From Streptomyces sp. NBC_00190 (GTDB lineage Bacteria > Actinomycetota > Actinomycetes > Streptomycetales > Streptomycetaceae): DNA of 64,000 bases. Within the stretch, counting starts at the first letter, position 1; each line of letters starts with the position of its first letter. Where the stretch lies: positions 8,246,001 through 8,310,000 of the forward strand of contig NZ_CP108131.1 of the NCBI RefSeq assembly GCF_036203305.1, given 5' to 3'. The translations under genes and the position numbers were made by a program. The notes under the pieces are model-generated. The model saw nothing but the letters and a program-made list of their open reading frames with translations. It did not search any database and was not told where the DNA came from. Shown piece after piece: positions 8,770 to 18,014 of this stretch.

Positions 8770-8996
8770 ACCCGTGATGCTTCCCGCAGCCGCAGCGGCT
8801 ACCCCAACACCGGCTGCCTGTACGGCAGAAGGAAGCCGCCCCCAGCGCCTGAGGGGGTGGTTCTTCCTGCTCAGCCCGGCTGCCTGCAGGCCCAGCCTGA
8901 GGTGGGGCGGGAAGTTGAGTACGCCCGCTCATGATCCGTGTGCCGGCTGCTCAATTCTTGAAAGGCCCGCTCGTCATCACCAAGACCGTTTCGCGA

Positions 8997-9599
8997 TCAA
9001 CGAGGGGTCGGGGTCGTAAGCCCGTGGAGTGTCCGGGTCGTGCCCCGCCGCGTGGTGTGGGCCGTGAGCATCTCTGCGCGGGTCCGGTACAGCACACACC
9101 GGCGGAGCGGCCCTTCGGGCATGCTCGGATCCTCGAAGTCGTCGGCCGGGTCGCGGGTCATGCCGATCCGGCGCATCACTGCCTGGGAACGAAGGTTGCT
9201 GACGGTCGTCGACGCGACCACTTCCCGCAGCCCGAGGGCCTCGAAGCCGAAGGCCAGACAGGCCAGGGCGGCCTCGGTAGCGTAACCGTGACCCCACGCC
9301 GACCGCACCAACCGCCAACCGATATCCACCCCCGTGAACGGCATGTCCTTCCCCACCTCGTCCAATCCGGCGCGGCCGATGAACTCACCGGTCTCCCGTG
9401 CTTCCAGCGCCCACCACCCAAAACCGCGCTCGTCGAACTCGGCCCGCATGACTGCCACCGCGGCATCGCTCTGCTCCCGCGTCAGCAGTTCCCCCAGGTG
9501 TTCTCTGACTTCGGGATCGGCGTTCATGGCCGCCCACGGTACGAGGTCGGACTCCCGCCACCGGCGGAGCAGGAGACGATCGGTTCGCAGCTCTGGCAT
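8997..9599 (-). CDS. GNAT-family N-acetyltransferase (RimJ/RimL type)
   Basis: About 200 residues. LRTDRLLLRRWRESDLVPW at the start and the acetyl-CoA site GWRLVRSAWGHGYATEA (R/Q-x-x-G-x-G/A) identify a RimJ/RimL-like acetyltransferase; YRTRAEM and a poorly conserved tail follow. Such enzymes acetylate protein N-termini or small amines. The ATG at 9599 is preferred over an upstream TTG because GGTGGGGGG precedes it. No neighbour suggests a substrate. Confidence 0.88.
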   Translation of the reverse strand: MPELRTDRLLLRRWRESDLVPWAAMNADPEVREHLGELLTREQSDAAVAVMRAEFDERGFGWWALEARETGEFIGRAGLDEVGKDMPFTGVDIGWRLVRSAWGHGYATEAALACLAFGFEALGLREVVASTTVSNLRSQAVMRRIGMTRDPADDFEDPSMPEGPLRRCVLYRTRAEMLTAHTTRRGTTRTLHGLTTPTPR

Positions 9600-10010
9600 C
9601 CCCCCACCCAACCCGATCAAGTTCAGGGTGTCGATCGGTTATGCCGTGCCCCGCGGTGCTCGCCCATGCCAGGCCACTGTCCCCGGCTCGTGGATCATGT
9701 ACACGCTCTGGCTGCTGATGACGGCCGCACTCCTCCATCGGCCGCTTCAAGAGACACAGCATCAGCCGCTCGACGTGCCAGCCCGGGACCAGGGGTCCAC
9801 CGTCCTCGGCGTTGTCCATCCCGGCCGCGGTGAGGAACACGGTGATGCCGCCCGGCCGGTGGGCCGCTCCGATGGCGGCGCCATCGGAGCGGATGCGGCC
9901 CCTGCCGTTCCCGTCGGGGGAGGCGGTGGCCAGCGCTGCGGCGCCGTCAAGGACGAGGGTGTCGAACCTCGCGGCGAGCGCCAGACAGGCGGGAAGGCGG
10001 GAAGGAAGGA
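9600..10010. other. Intergenic stretch with decayed coding sequence
   Basis: The minus strand shows a coding-like stretch (FDTLVLDGAAALATA, GGITVFLTAAGMDNAEDGG) between about 9780 and 9990, without a start or a recognisable family. It probably belongs to a lost gene. Confidence 0.35.
9864..9892. repeat. Perfect 12-bp inverted repeat
   Basis: CCGCTCCGATGG at 9864-9875 and its exact complement CCATCGGAGCGG at 9881-9892 are separated by 5 bases. It would form a strong hairpin but lacks a T-run, and lies inside a decayed coding stretch. Confidence 0.7.
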
Positions 10011-11009
10011 TCAGTCCTTCAGCAGCTCGTCGCGCACCGGAATCCAGTCCAGGGCGGACCGGATGCCCTCTTCCACGGACAGATTCGGCGTCCACCCCAG
10101 CAGTTCGGCCGCCCGGTCGCTCTTGGTGTAGCCGCCAGCGACGTCGCCGGGGCGCGGGTCGGTGTCGACGGTGGCCAGGGGCGTGCTGACGACGTTGTTG
10201 AACGCCGCGCACAGCTCCCGGACGGTGGTGCCGGAGCCGGTGCCCAGGTTGATCGCGATCGAGGGCTTCGACTTCGTGAGGATGGAGTCGAACCGGTCGA
10301 TCGCCGCTACGTGGGCTGCGGCGAGGTCCCAGACGTGCACGTAGTCGCGGATGCCCGTGCCGTCGCGCGTCGGGTAGTTCGTGCCGGTGATCGGGAACGG
10401 GCGGCCTTCCTGGTGTGCCTGGATGAGCACGCCCAGGGCGTGGCTGGGCCGCGTGAGCTGAAGGCCGGTCCGCAGTTCGGGGTCGGCACCGATCGGATTG
10501 AAGTACCGCAGCGACAGCACGCGCATCTGCCCGGCCGCGGCAATGTCGGCGAACATCTCCTCGCACACGGCCTTCGTACGCGCGTAGGGGCTCTGCGGCG
10601 CCAGCGGCGAGTTCTCGTTGACGGGGGAGCCGTCCTCGGCCTGGTAGATGGAAGCCGAGGAGCTGAAGACGATGCGGTCGCAGCCATTGCGGTGCAGGTG
10701 ACGGACGAAGGCCAGGCTCTTGGCCACGTTCGCCTCGTAGTAGCCGATCGGGTCCGCGACGGACTCCGGCACCACGATCAGCGCCGCACAGTGCACCACG
10801 GCGGAGATGTCCGGGTGCTCAGAAAAAATCCGGTCGATCAGCGCGCCGTCCGAGATGTCGCCGTCGTAGAAGGTGCGGCCTTTGGTGAACTCGCGGCGGC
10901 CTCGGACGAGGTTGTCGAGGATCACGGGGGTGATGCCCGCGTCCAGACAGGCCGAGGCGACAGTGCTGCCGATGTAGCCGGCTCCTCCGGCGATGAGGAC
11001 GGTTGTCAC
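10011..11009 (-). CDS. galE: UDP-glucose 4-epimerase
   Basis: About 332 residues. Extended short-chain dehydrogenase: GGAGYIGS binds NAD, HCAALIVVPES, SSSASIYQ with catalytic Ser, SPYARTK with the Tyr-x-x-x-Lys pair, LRYFNPIGA, and RDYVHVWDLA typical of GalE. It interconverts UDP-glucose and UDP-galactose. GTG at 11009 (VTTVLIAGG) is chosen because GGGAAGAGA precedes it; a TTG at 11033 would add 8 residues. It stands alone, not with galK/galT, so it may supply galactosyl units for cell-surface glycans. Confidence 0.93.
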   Translation of the reverse strand: MTTVLIAGGAGYIGSTVASACLDAGITPVILDNLVRGRREFTKGRTFYDGDISDGALIDRIFSEHPDISAVVHCAALIVVPESVADPIGYYEANVAKSLAFVRHLHRNGCDRIVFSSSASIYQAEDGSPVNENSPLAPQSPYARTKAVCEEMFADIAAAGQMRVLSLRYFNPIGADPELRTGLQLTRPSHALGVLIQAHQEGRPFPITGTNYPTRDGTGIRDYVHVWDLAAAHVAAIDRFDSILTKSKPSIAINLGTGSGTTVRELCAAFNNVVSTPLATVDTDPRPGDVAGGYTKSDRAAELLGWTPNLSVEEGIRSALDWIPVRDELLKD

Positions 11010-11033
11010 GATGTTCTCTTCCCAGTCGTTCAA

Positions 11034-11408
11034 GCTCTAGTAGGCAACTGGCACTTAAGCTAGCGGAGTCGGATTAGTCCCTCGGAACAGCAACCTCTCG
11101 CTCACAGGTACGCGCCCAGGCACAGTTGCGTGTTCGCTCACGACGCGCAGGCCGTGGGCCGGTGCTCGGCATGTCTCCTCGCCCCGGCGCTGGGGGCGTG
11201 TTGTGGCCGGCGAGGAGCCGAGGGCACCGACGGGCGGGCTTTTCTCCCCGAGGCCTGGCCGTCGAAATCGCGACTGGTGAGCGGGCCCGTTTGGGCTTGA
11301 CCGGCGAGGGCCCCGGCGTTCCACCCGCCCGCCGGGGCCCGACCTGTTGCAGATAGTCAACTTCTCTGGCTTGAATCCTCAACCTCTGACGTCGATGACT
11401 GACGGCGG
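11034..11408. other. Intergenic region upstream of galE
   Basis: About 370 bases between the galE start and the Rieske gene stop, both minus-strand genes. Bases 11035-11080 are less GC-rich and probably include the galE promoter. No gene seen in the rest. Confidence 0.5.
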
Positions 11409-12617
11409 TCACAGCAGTCGCTCCGCGAGGTAGCGCTGGAATTGCCACAACGGGCGCTCCAGATGTGAGAACCGGCCGTTGGACGGCTCCGGGTGGGAGG
11501 CCAGGCCCCGCTGGACGCCGCGGACGGCCACGAGATCCTCTTCCTGGATCTGCGAGATCTGGGCGCGCATGGCGGCCAGCGTCTCCGCGAAGCCGGGCGC
11601 GCTGTGCGCTCCGGGTGGGACCATGGCCGTGATCTGTGTGTCGTGGGTGGTGGGACCGGTGGGCAGCCAGCGGATGCCGACTGCGCTGTTGGGCAGGACC
11701 GCCAGGACGAACTGCGGGAAGATGCCGGCGATGAGCATGCCCGGCTGCGATTCCCCACGGGACCGAGAAGAAGGCTTCCCGAGGCCGGTGCCGCCCTGCT
11801 CGGGGTCGGCGAGCGGCGTGAACATGGTGAACCAGCGGCCGTCGCATTCGTCGACTTCCGTGTGCCGGCCCGGCAGTACCGGATCCAGGGTCGCCGCATG
11901 CGTGCCCATGTGGTGGTAGTTCTCCGAACCGTTCTCCACCGCCACTTTCCAGTTGGCGGGTACGCCTTCCCAGGTCTGGGAGTGGACACTCACCCAGTCC
12001 GCGATGCCGTGGCTGTTCAGCCGCAGGTCCAGCCCGCGCAATGCGGGTGCTGCCGGTGCCGCGTCGGGATCGAGGTTGAGCATGACGAAGCCGTTCCAGA
12101 CCTCGACGCGATGGGCCGGGAGCCGGCAGGTGGCCCGGTCGAAGTCGACACGCTGCATCAATGGAGCACCGGCGAGCTGTCCCGCGTAGTGGCCGTTCAG
12201 CCGGTACGTCCAGGTGTGGTAAGGGCAGGTCAGCCGTGGCAGGCAGCCGCGCTCAGGCGTGTTCTCCGGTGGCAGGAGGTCCATGAACCGGTGGCGGCAC
12301 ACCCGGGACAGGGCATGCAGCTCGCCCTCCTCGTCCCGGGTGATCACCAGTGGCGTGCCGAGGAGGTCCAGCCGCAGATAGCTTCCCGGCTCCGGAATGT
12401 CCTCGGCTCGTGCCACGCAGAGCCACTCGCGCCGGAAGATCCGTTCGACCTCCCATTCGTACATCTCGGGGGAGGTGTAAGCGTGGGGTGGCAACGTCTG
12501 GCCGCGTTCGAGCGGGAGCGCGGCCAGACGTTGCAGCTCCGCGAGCGTCTCACGCAGGGCCCCGGGGGCGGACGCGGGGGTGGCAGGCTCCTTGGCCGTG
12601 GTGCGGTGGATGGTCAT
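11409..12617 (-). CDS. Rieske non-heme iron oxygenase, alpha subunit
   Basis: 402 residues. The Rieske [2Fe-2S] site is CRH at 107-109 and CPYH at 131-134. The catalytic iron ligands lie in ENYHHMGTH (His235 and His240). The architecture matches aromatic-ring or quaternary-amine oxygenases, which activate O2 with electrons from a reductase. No reductase or ferredoxin gene is adjacent. Loss of the SxG motif after CPYH suggests a divergent member; the substrate is unknown. The ATG at 12617 follows GGAAGG. The membrane-protein gene upstream ends in TGA overlapping this ATG, so translation is coupled. Confidence 0.9.
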   Translation of the reverse strand: MTIHRTTAKEPATPASAPGALRETLAELQRLAALPLERGQTLPPHAYTSPEMYEWEVERIFRREWLCVARAEDIPEPGSYLRLDLLGTPLVITRDEEGELHALSRVCRHRFMDLLPPENTPERGCLPRLTCPYHTWTYRLNGHYAGQLAGAPLMQRVDFDRATCRLPAHRVEVWNGFVMLNLDPDAAPAAPALRGLDLRLNSHGIADWVSVHSQTWEGVPANWKVAVENGSENYHHMGTHAATLDPVLPGRHTEVDECDGRWFTMFTPLADPEQGGTGLGKPSSRSRGESQPGMLIAGIFPQFVLAVLPNSAVGIRWLPTGPTTHDTQITAMVPPGAHSAPGFAETLAAMRAQISQIQEEDLVAVRGVQRGLASHPEPSNGRFSHLERPLWQFQRYLAERLL

Positions 12618-13309
12618 GGTGATCGGCCTTCCTTTCTGGTGATCAGGGGTGTTGACCCGAAGAGGGACAGGGCGTGCCGGCGCCGGTAGCGGCGGCTGCA
12701 GGAGACGGTGGCGAGGAGGACAGCGCCCAGCATCGCCAGCCCCTTGGCCCGGTTGAGTGCCGGAACCGTCTCGACCGGCAGCAGCAGGGCGAGGAGCGCT
12801 CCGGCAGCGCCGTCCAGGAGCTGGGCGCAGCCCCACAGCACCGTCAGCCGGGTCAGTCCGCTGCGCAGCGCGGGCGAGGCGTGCCAGGCTGCTTCCCTGG
12901 CGGCTGCGCTGGTGGGCGCGTGCCAGGACTGGCCGGCCTGGAAGGCGAAGGGCTTCGCCACGAGAAGCGAGCCCAGGATCCAGAACCCGGCGGCCGCCCC
13001 GAGTCCGGCGTCCTTGACGAGGATGACCCGTGGACTGCCGGTGAGCAGCGACGTCACGATGCGTACCGCCAGCATGCCGATCATGAACGCCTCGAAGCTG
13101 TTCACACGACGCTGCGTGGCGGCCTGGACAGCCATGTGCACCGCGGGGACCGCCCCGCTGAGCGTCAGTGCCAGCCATTGGCTGATCCCCTGTGCCCGCA
13201 GAACGTAGAACACGGCCAGCGGGAGAACCACGGCGACCAGCATCGCAGTGGCCGCTGCCCGCCACGTCGGGATGTTGTGTGTTCCGGTCTGACCGTTCAG
13301 TGATGCCAT
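12614..13309 (-). CDS. VC0807-like polytopic membrane protein
   Basis: 231 residues from ATG 13309 (an in-frame GTG at 13327 would add 6). Four to six hydrophobic segments: MLVAVVLPLAVFYVLRA, LALTLSGAVPAVHMAVQAA, FMIGMLAVRIVTSLL, GAAAGFWILGSLLVA, GALLALLLP and LAMLGAVLLATVSC. The pattern resembles VC0807-family proteins, whose function is not settled. Its stop overlaps the start of the Rieske oxygenase (ATGA), so the two are made together; it might carry or receive the oxygenase substrate, which is inference. Confidence 0.75.
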   Translation of the reverse strand: MASLNGQTGTHNIPTWRAAATAMLVAVVLPLAVFYVLRAQGISQWLALTLSGAVPAVHMAVQAATQRRVNSFEAFMIGMLAVRIVTSLLTGSPRVILVKDAGLGAAAGFWILGSLLVAKPFAFQAGQSWHAPTSAAAREAAWHASPALRSGLTRLTVLWGCAQLLDGAAGALLALLLPVETVPALNRAKGLAMLGAVLLATVSCSRRYRRRHALSLFGSTPLITRKEGRSP

Positions 13310-13367
13310 ACGAAAAACCGTAGGCACCGGCCAAGATCACCGAATCGACATGGCAGGTGATATGCGC

Positions 13368-13385
13368 GTACATCCTTCGATGTAC
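13368..13385. promoter_or_regulatory. Candidate operator of the membrane protein/Rieske operon
   Basis: Perfect inverted repeat GTACAT-CCTTCG-ATGTAC, 58 bases before the ATG of the membrane protein. The size and position suit a repressor site; no regulator gene is adjacent. Confidence 0.5.
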
Positions 13386-13791
13386 CGTTTCATCCTGGTT
13401 GTCTACGGCAGGCTGTGTGTGACTGGGTGGTGTGGTGGCTTCGGCTGGTTGTCAGCGGGTGACCCGGTATGTGGCTGCGGTGTGGGGTGCGTGTAGGTCG
13501 GGGCCTCCTCGCATGGCCCCGGAGCCAGGGCTCCGGGCGGTGACTGGCCCTGACCGGAGCGGAAACCCCAACGGGCCGCAGGCCCGGGCCCCGTGAAACA
13601 TTGCCGCGGGCGCCTCGGCGTGCGTTCGGGGTGCCTTGGTCGCTTCGGCGGCGAGACGGACCTGGCAGCCGGCCGTGGGCTGTGCTGCGCCGCACCTCTG
13701 GGCGTTTACTCCCCGTGACGGCCGGGGAGGCGTGGTCCGCGCGGTCGGGAGAAGTTGTCCATCGTTGTGTTCGGTCGTGGGCGGGCCGCTG
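13386..13791. other. Gene-poor region with GC-rich hairpins
   Basis: About 400 bases without a convincing gene. A 9-bp perfect stem (13518-13526 with 13529-13537, two-base loop) and a smaller stem CGGGCC-GCA-GGCCCG near 13574 are present. No T-run follows either. Confidence 0.45.
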
Positions 13792-14525
13792 TCAGGGAAG
13801 GTGCGTCAGTAGTAGTTCGGCCAGACGTGCGGGTGTACGGAGTGGCAGGTAGTGGTCGGCGTCCGGGATCATCTCGCCGCACGCGCCGGGGATGTCGGCG
13901 ACAAGTCGTCCGGCGATCACCGCGATCTCTGGGTGGTCGCGGTCGCCGTGGATGACCAGCGTCGGCGCGGCGATTTCACCGAGGTGTGGTTCGGCATCGC
14001 GGCCCGTGGAGACGACGCAGTGCTGTTCGCTCACAACTCGCCGCATGGCGTTCGAGGTGACCATCGTCTCGATGAGTTCTCCTCCAGGGGCCGTGCGGCC
14101 CATGGCTGCCCAGATCGTCAGTTTCAGCTCGGCCAGGGTGGCCGTGTCACGCTCGCGCCGGGCTGCGGCATAGGCGGACAATTCTGGACTTTGCGGCCAG
14201 GTATGGCCGCTGACCGAGGCACCGACCAGGGCCAGTGCGGTGACGCGCTCCGGCTGGGCGAGGGCGAAGTCCAGCGCGGTCTCCCCGCCCATGCTCAACC
14301 CGACCAGCGCGGCTTGACGGAGACGAAGTGGTCAAGGATGGCGCGCAGATCGTCGACGTCGCTGAACGGCTTGCCTGGTGCTGTGGAGCGTCCCAGCCCG
14401 CGGGCGTCGTAGCGGATCACGGCGTGGCGGCGGGCCAGCTCGGGAATGATGGCGTCCCACAGGCTTGCTCGCACAACAGATCGCCCACGCGCAAGAGCAG
14501 CGCCACGCCCTGGCCGCAGTGGCGG
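13792..14525 (-). pseudogene. Alpha/beta hydrolase broken by frameshifts
   Basis: From the 5' end: a degraded start (GVALLLRVGDLLCEQ in one frame), then SLWDAIIPELARRHAVIRYD and GRSTAPGKPFSDVDDL, then a one-base shift at about 14300 and the nucleophile elbow GLSMGGETALD, followed by PTLVIHGDRDHPE (Asp) and PDADHYLPL (His). The triad would be complete if the frames were joined. At least two frame changes occur, so the gene looks inactive unless the assembly contains indels. Confidence 0.75.
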
Positions 14526-14832
14526 CCGCGACGGCGTCCGGATCCTTAGCGAGGTAGCGCGCACCAGGTCCACGGCGGCCGTCTCGTCGGGGGTTGCTCC
14601 GCACCGGCTCCGTTCTGGTCGTCACGCCCTGCCCACCGACCGACCGGAGCTGTGGGACGGCTACGGCGAGGGACTCGGCGGGTGCCGACTCGACCCCCAC
14701 GGCCGGAGGAGACTTCACACGCCGGCGAGAGGCAAAGGGCTCCAGGCCTCGGTCACCGAGATGCCAGTGACCAGCGGAGATCGGCGTCGAAATCCGCGCC
14801 GATTCCCCAATGGGGCGGGGGAGATGGCCCCG
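14526..14832. other. No recognisable gene
   Basis: About 300 bases between the broken hydrolase and pncA. Frames are short and no motif was recognised. It may hold the degraded 5' part of the hydrolase. Confidence 0.4.
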
Positions 14833-15426
14833 TCAGGTCAGCACAACGGGTTCGCCGGTGAGGTCGACCCCGGCGGCGCGGAGGTCGTCCATGGCGGCGC
14901 GGGTGGTGTCGGCGGCGACGCCGGCGGTGTAGTCGAGCAGGACGCGGGTCCCGAAGCCTTCTCGGACCGCGTCGAGCGCGGTGGCACGCACGCAGTGGTC
15001 GGTTGCGATGCCGACGATGTCGACTTCGGTGACATTCCGTGCGCGGAGCCAGTCCGCCAGGCGTACTCCGTCCTTGGTGCTGCCTTCAAATCCGCTCTTG
15101 GACGCCGAATGGGCACCTTTGTAGACGACTTCGTTGACGGCGGGGGTGTCGGCGACGGACGCGAAGGCCGGGTGGAATTCGCTGCCCTCGCTCCCGGCCA
15201 GGCAGTGCACGGGGAAGCTGTGGTTGAAGTCGGGGGTGTCGGAAAAGTGGGAGCCGGGGTCGATGTGGTGGTCCCGCGTGGCCACGACACAGTCGTAGCC
15301 CCCTTCTGGGGGTTGGCGCACCAGTTCGGCGATGGCGCCGGCCCGGTCTGCGCCGCCCCGCACCGGGACACTGCCTCCCTCGCAGAAGTCCTTCTGCACA
15401 TCGACGACCACCAGCGCACGGTTCAC
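14833..15426 (-). CDS. pncA: Nicotinamidase (isochorismatase family)
   Basis: 197 residues, GTG start preceded by GAAAGG. VVDVQKDFCEGG holds the catalytic Asp; RDHHIDPGSHF holds the Asp-x-His metal site typical of nicotinamidases rather than general isochorismatases; GIATDHCVRATALDA holds the catalytic Cys. PncA converts nicotinamide to nicotinate for NAD salvage. A nicotinate phosphoribosyltransferase is not in this window. Confidence 0.92.
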   Translation of the reverse strand: MNRALVVVDVQKDFCEGGSVPVRGGADRAGAIAELVRQPPEGGYDCVVATRDHHIDPGSHFSDTPDFNHSFPVHCLAGSEGSEFHPAFASVADTPAVNEVVYKGAHSASKSGFEGSTKDGVRLADWLRARNVTEVDIVGIATDHCVRATALDAVREGFGTRVLLDYTAGVAADTTRAAMDDLRAAGVDLTGEPVVLT

Positions 15427-15810
15427 GGCTAGCACCCTTTCGCAGGAATCCGGATCACCTGACCTTTGCCCGTCACTGTCTGGCACATAGCCTGTGCGGC
15501 ACGGTATCCATCCGACCGGGGGACAAGCCCGGCACCCATGTGCTGAAACAGGAACGCCGTCTCGCGCAGGGCCCGCCGCCGGTCCGGCCCGCGGCCGTGC
15601 GGCCGTTGGTGCGGAGGGCGTACGGGTGTACGTCGGAGGGTCCGAGATCAACCGTCGCCGAGAGCCCTTGAGCGTGTCCCGGATGGGTGAATTCGGGAAT
15701 CTGGCCGCTCCCGGATGCCGGTAGGTCCGTTGGGTTGGGCGGATAGCCGGATGATCGCTCTTCGGTCGTCCCCTGCCCATTCCTGTCCACGTGCTTGAGG
15801 AGACGTCCCC
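15427..15810. other. Divergent intergenic region
   Basis: About 380 bases separating pncA (minus) from the EF-hand oxygenase (plus); it should contain both promoters. GAGGAGA just before the TTG at 15811 is the ribosome site of the oxygenase gene. No other feature recognised. Confidence 0.5.
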
Positions 15811-17259
15811 TTGACTACCGCTGTTGACCTTCCCGGCCCTGATTCACTACTGCGCCGCACGCTGGGGGAGTGGCGGATCGGGTTGGTGGCGTGGCGGCTG
15901 CTGGTTCTGCAGAGCGCGGATCCGGCGGTCGCCGCAGGCATGGCCAACTTCTCCACCTACCGCGCGCACCCGTGGCGGCGTATCGAGCACACCATGGACA
16001 GCGGGAAGCGGCTGTTCTTCTCCGACCGTGAGGGGCTGCGCCGTGAGGTCGCCCGTCTGGAGCGCACGCACCGCCGTCTGGCCGGGACCGACGAGCAGGG
16101 CAGGCCTTTCACGGCGCTGGACCCGGCGGTGCGGGTGTGGGTGCTGGTAACCCTGTACGAGTGCATGACGGCGATGAGGGAACTGTCCGGACGCCCGCTG
16201 ACGCCGCCTGAATTGGAGCAGATGTACGGAGAATTCCGTGCGGTCTGTTCCGAGTTCGGCCTGTCCGACGACCTGTTCCCGGCCACGGCCGCCGACGTGC
16301 CCGCGTATATGGAACGCACGATCCGCGAGCGCCTCGAATACAGCGAACCCGTGCGCTACCTGCTCTTCGACATGCTCCGTCAAGCACCCGCACCTCGCCG
16401 CCTCGGCTACCTGAAGCCGGCCTGGCCGCTTGTGCGGACGCTGACCGCCCACGTCATCGGTGCGCTGACCATCGCGGACCTGCCGGAAGCCTTCCGCGAG
16501 CGCTTCGGCCTTCCCCGCACCCGCCGCGCGGCCCTGCTGTCCTTCATCCTGCACCGCAGTATGCGCATGCTGATGAATGCGTTGCCCGAGCACCGCCGCT
16601 ACCGCACCCCAGTGGCCGGCATCCCCTCGACGCCGCAGCCTCCCACCGCCTCCAGCGGCCATTCTTCCCCGTCGGAGGCTAGCCTCGTCCGGCTTCCCGC
16701 ACCACGCCGCCGCAAGGGTGCCGATTGCCGCCCGGCGCGTCTGCGGACCTTCTTCCGCCAGGTCCTGGACCAGACGGGCGACGGTCGCATCAGCTCGGCC
16801 GATCTGCAGGCCATGGCGCACAACGTGTGCTGGCCGCTCGAACTCGCCCCTGATCGCGAAGCCCGCGTCTACGCCGCCTTCGAGACCTGGTGGCAGCACC
16901 TGCGCACCGGCATGGATGCTGACGACGACGGACAGGTGACCTGCGAGGAGTTCGTCACCGCCATGCTCACCGGGATCGACTCCGGGCCGGCCTATCTCGA
17001 ACAGGGTCTTCAGGTCGCGGTGCGGGCAATCTTCCACGCTGCGGACATCGACGGCAGCGGACACCTCTGCGCCGATGAGTACCGAACGGTCTTCGGCGGC
17101 TCCCGGGTCCACCCCGCCGAACTCAACCACGGCTTCCGCCAGCTCGACCACGATGGAGACGGCCGCATCACCGAAGACGAATTCGTTCAGGCCTTCACCG
17201 ACTACTTCACCGCCCGCACAGACAACACGGCCGGCAGCCAACTCCTCGGACGCCCGTAG
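15811..17259 (+). CDS. MpaB/DUF2236-type oxygenase fused to four EF-hands
   Basis: 482 residues from a TTG with GAGGAGA 7 bases upstream. Residues 20-260 match the DUF2236/MpaB family (heme oxygenases including latex-clearing protein relatives): ADPAVAAGM..FSTYRAHPW, T-x-x-SGKRLFF, LDPAVRVWVLVTLYE, GLSDDLFPATAADVPAYM. Residues 260-305 are a linker. Residues 305-465 resemble calerythrin-type calcium sensors with four loops: DQTGDGRISSAD (320-331), DADDDGQVTCEE (369-380), DIDGSGHLCADE (412-423) and DHDGDGRITEDE (446-457), all with acidic residues at positions 1, 3, 5 and 12. Calcium control of the oxygenase is inferred. It is monocistronic. Confidence 0.82.
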   Translation: MTTAVDLPGPDSLLRRTLGEWRIGLVAWRLLVLQSADPAVAAGMANFSTYRAHPWRRIEHTMDSGKRLFFSDREGLRREVARLERTHRRLAGTDEQGRPFTALDPAVRVWVLVTLYECMTAMRELSGRPLTPPELEQMYGEFRAVCSEFGLSDDLFPATAADVPAYMERTIRERLEYSEPVRYLLFDMLRQAPAPRRLGYLKPAWPLVRTLTAHVIGALTIADLPEAFRERFGLPRTRRAALLSFILHRSMRMLMNALPEHRRYRTPVAGIPSTPQPPTASSGHSSPSEASLVRLPAPRRRKGADCRPARLRTFFRQVLDQTGDGRISSADLQAMAHNVCWPLELAPDREARVYAAFETWWQHLRTGMDADDDGQVTCEEFVTAMLTGIDSGPAYLEQGLQVAVRAIFHAADIDGSGHLCADEYRTVFGGSRVHPAELNHGFRQLDHDGDGRITEDEFVQAFTDYFTARTDNTAGSQLLGRP

Positions 17260-17287
17260 CGGCCAGCCCACCCGTACCAAGGCCGCG

Positions 17288-17662
17288 TCAGGAGACGACA
17301 CGGGGTTCGCCCGGCGTCAGGCGGTCCCCCTCCCGTGTCCGGACTGCTGTGGCGTCCCCAGTCGTACAGCAATGGGGGTCGGTCTGGCGGTACCACTTCT
17401 CGTACGCGGTGATCCGGCCGGGCGCGAACTCCAGTCCGGCGAGCGCGGTGATGTACTTGGCGGACTTCTGCCGCGGCGTGATCGCACCGATGGCGGCGAG
17501 GCTGTCGCCCTTGAGGGTGAACACGGCGTATTCCCGTTGCCCCAGACCGGCGGCACATCCGATCAGAGCAGACAGGGGAAGAACGGCATGACGTTCATCG
17601 TTCGGTGCGGCGACCTGATCGCCGCTGCGGGCGCCGGTGCGACCCTCGCCGCAGTCGGCCAC
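17288..17662 (-). CDS. Hypothetical protein, possibly N-terminally truncated
   Basis: The minus frame reads EYAVFTLKGDSLAAIGAITP, then QKSAKYITALAGLEFAPG and YEKWYRQTD, clearly coding in character. Upstream residues look unrelated and the start is uncertain; a GTG near 17590 is possible. No family recognised. It converges on the EF-hand oxygenase. Confidence 0.4.
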   Translation of the reverse strand: MADCGEGRTGARSGDQVAAPNDERHAVLPLSALIGCAAGLGQREYAVFTLKGDSLAAIGAITPRQKSAKYITALAGLEFAPGRITAYEKWYRQTDPHCCTTGDATAVRTREGDRLTPGEPRVVS

Positions 17663-18014
17663 GTCGACCCACTGCGGTGGGTCCAGTGCCGCGAATCAGC
17701 TCAGCTGAGTACACGTCAAAGCGCTCGCGCATCAGAGGCGGCCGAGCCCGGGGTGGCCTCGTCGTCAGGGGTCGTACAGGTCTGCCGTCCGTGGATTCAT
17801 CCTCCAATGGCCACGGCTCCGTTGTCCGCGTCGGGGAGTCTGCCCGACACTGCCACCGCATAGACACGTGATTCCGTTGTGCGGGTCGGGGCGGTCGTGA
17901 CCGGGCGTACGGCCGGTCGGTTTCGGAATCTTCAATTCCGGGGACTGTGTCCCAGCATCGCCGTGATTGTCCGTGCGCCATGACAGGCGCCTGACACGAC
18001 AGCCGAAGGGGACC
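17663..18014. other. No gene seen; upstream region of the secreted protein
   Basis: About 350 bases, less GC-rich around 17870-17960. It presumably holds the promoter of the gene starting at 18015. Confidence 0.45.

Noticed and set aside
8800..8990. Plus-strand frame after the endonuclease-like gene suspected as a transposase end
   Set aside because: The few residues (FLKGPLVITKTV) did not fit any transposase block with confidence.
11409..13373. A 654-codon minus-strand frame including the Rieske oxygenase
   Set aside because: The first 250 codons are an out-of-frame reading of the membrane-protein gene; the real start with a ribosome site is at 12617.
13500..13600. GC-rich hairpins taken as a possible origin or small RNA
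   Set aside because: Stems are short, lack T-runs or iterons, and no replication gene is near.
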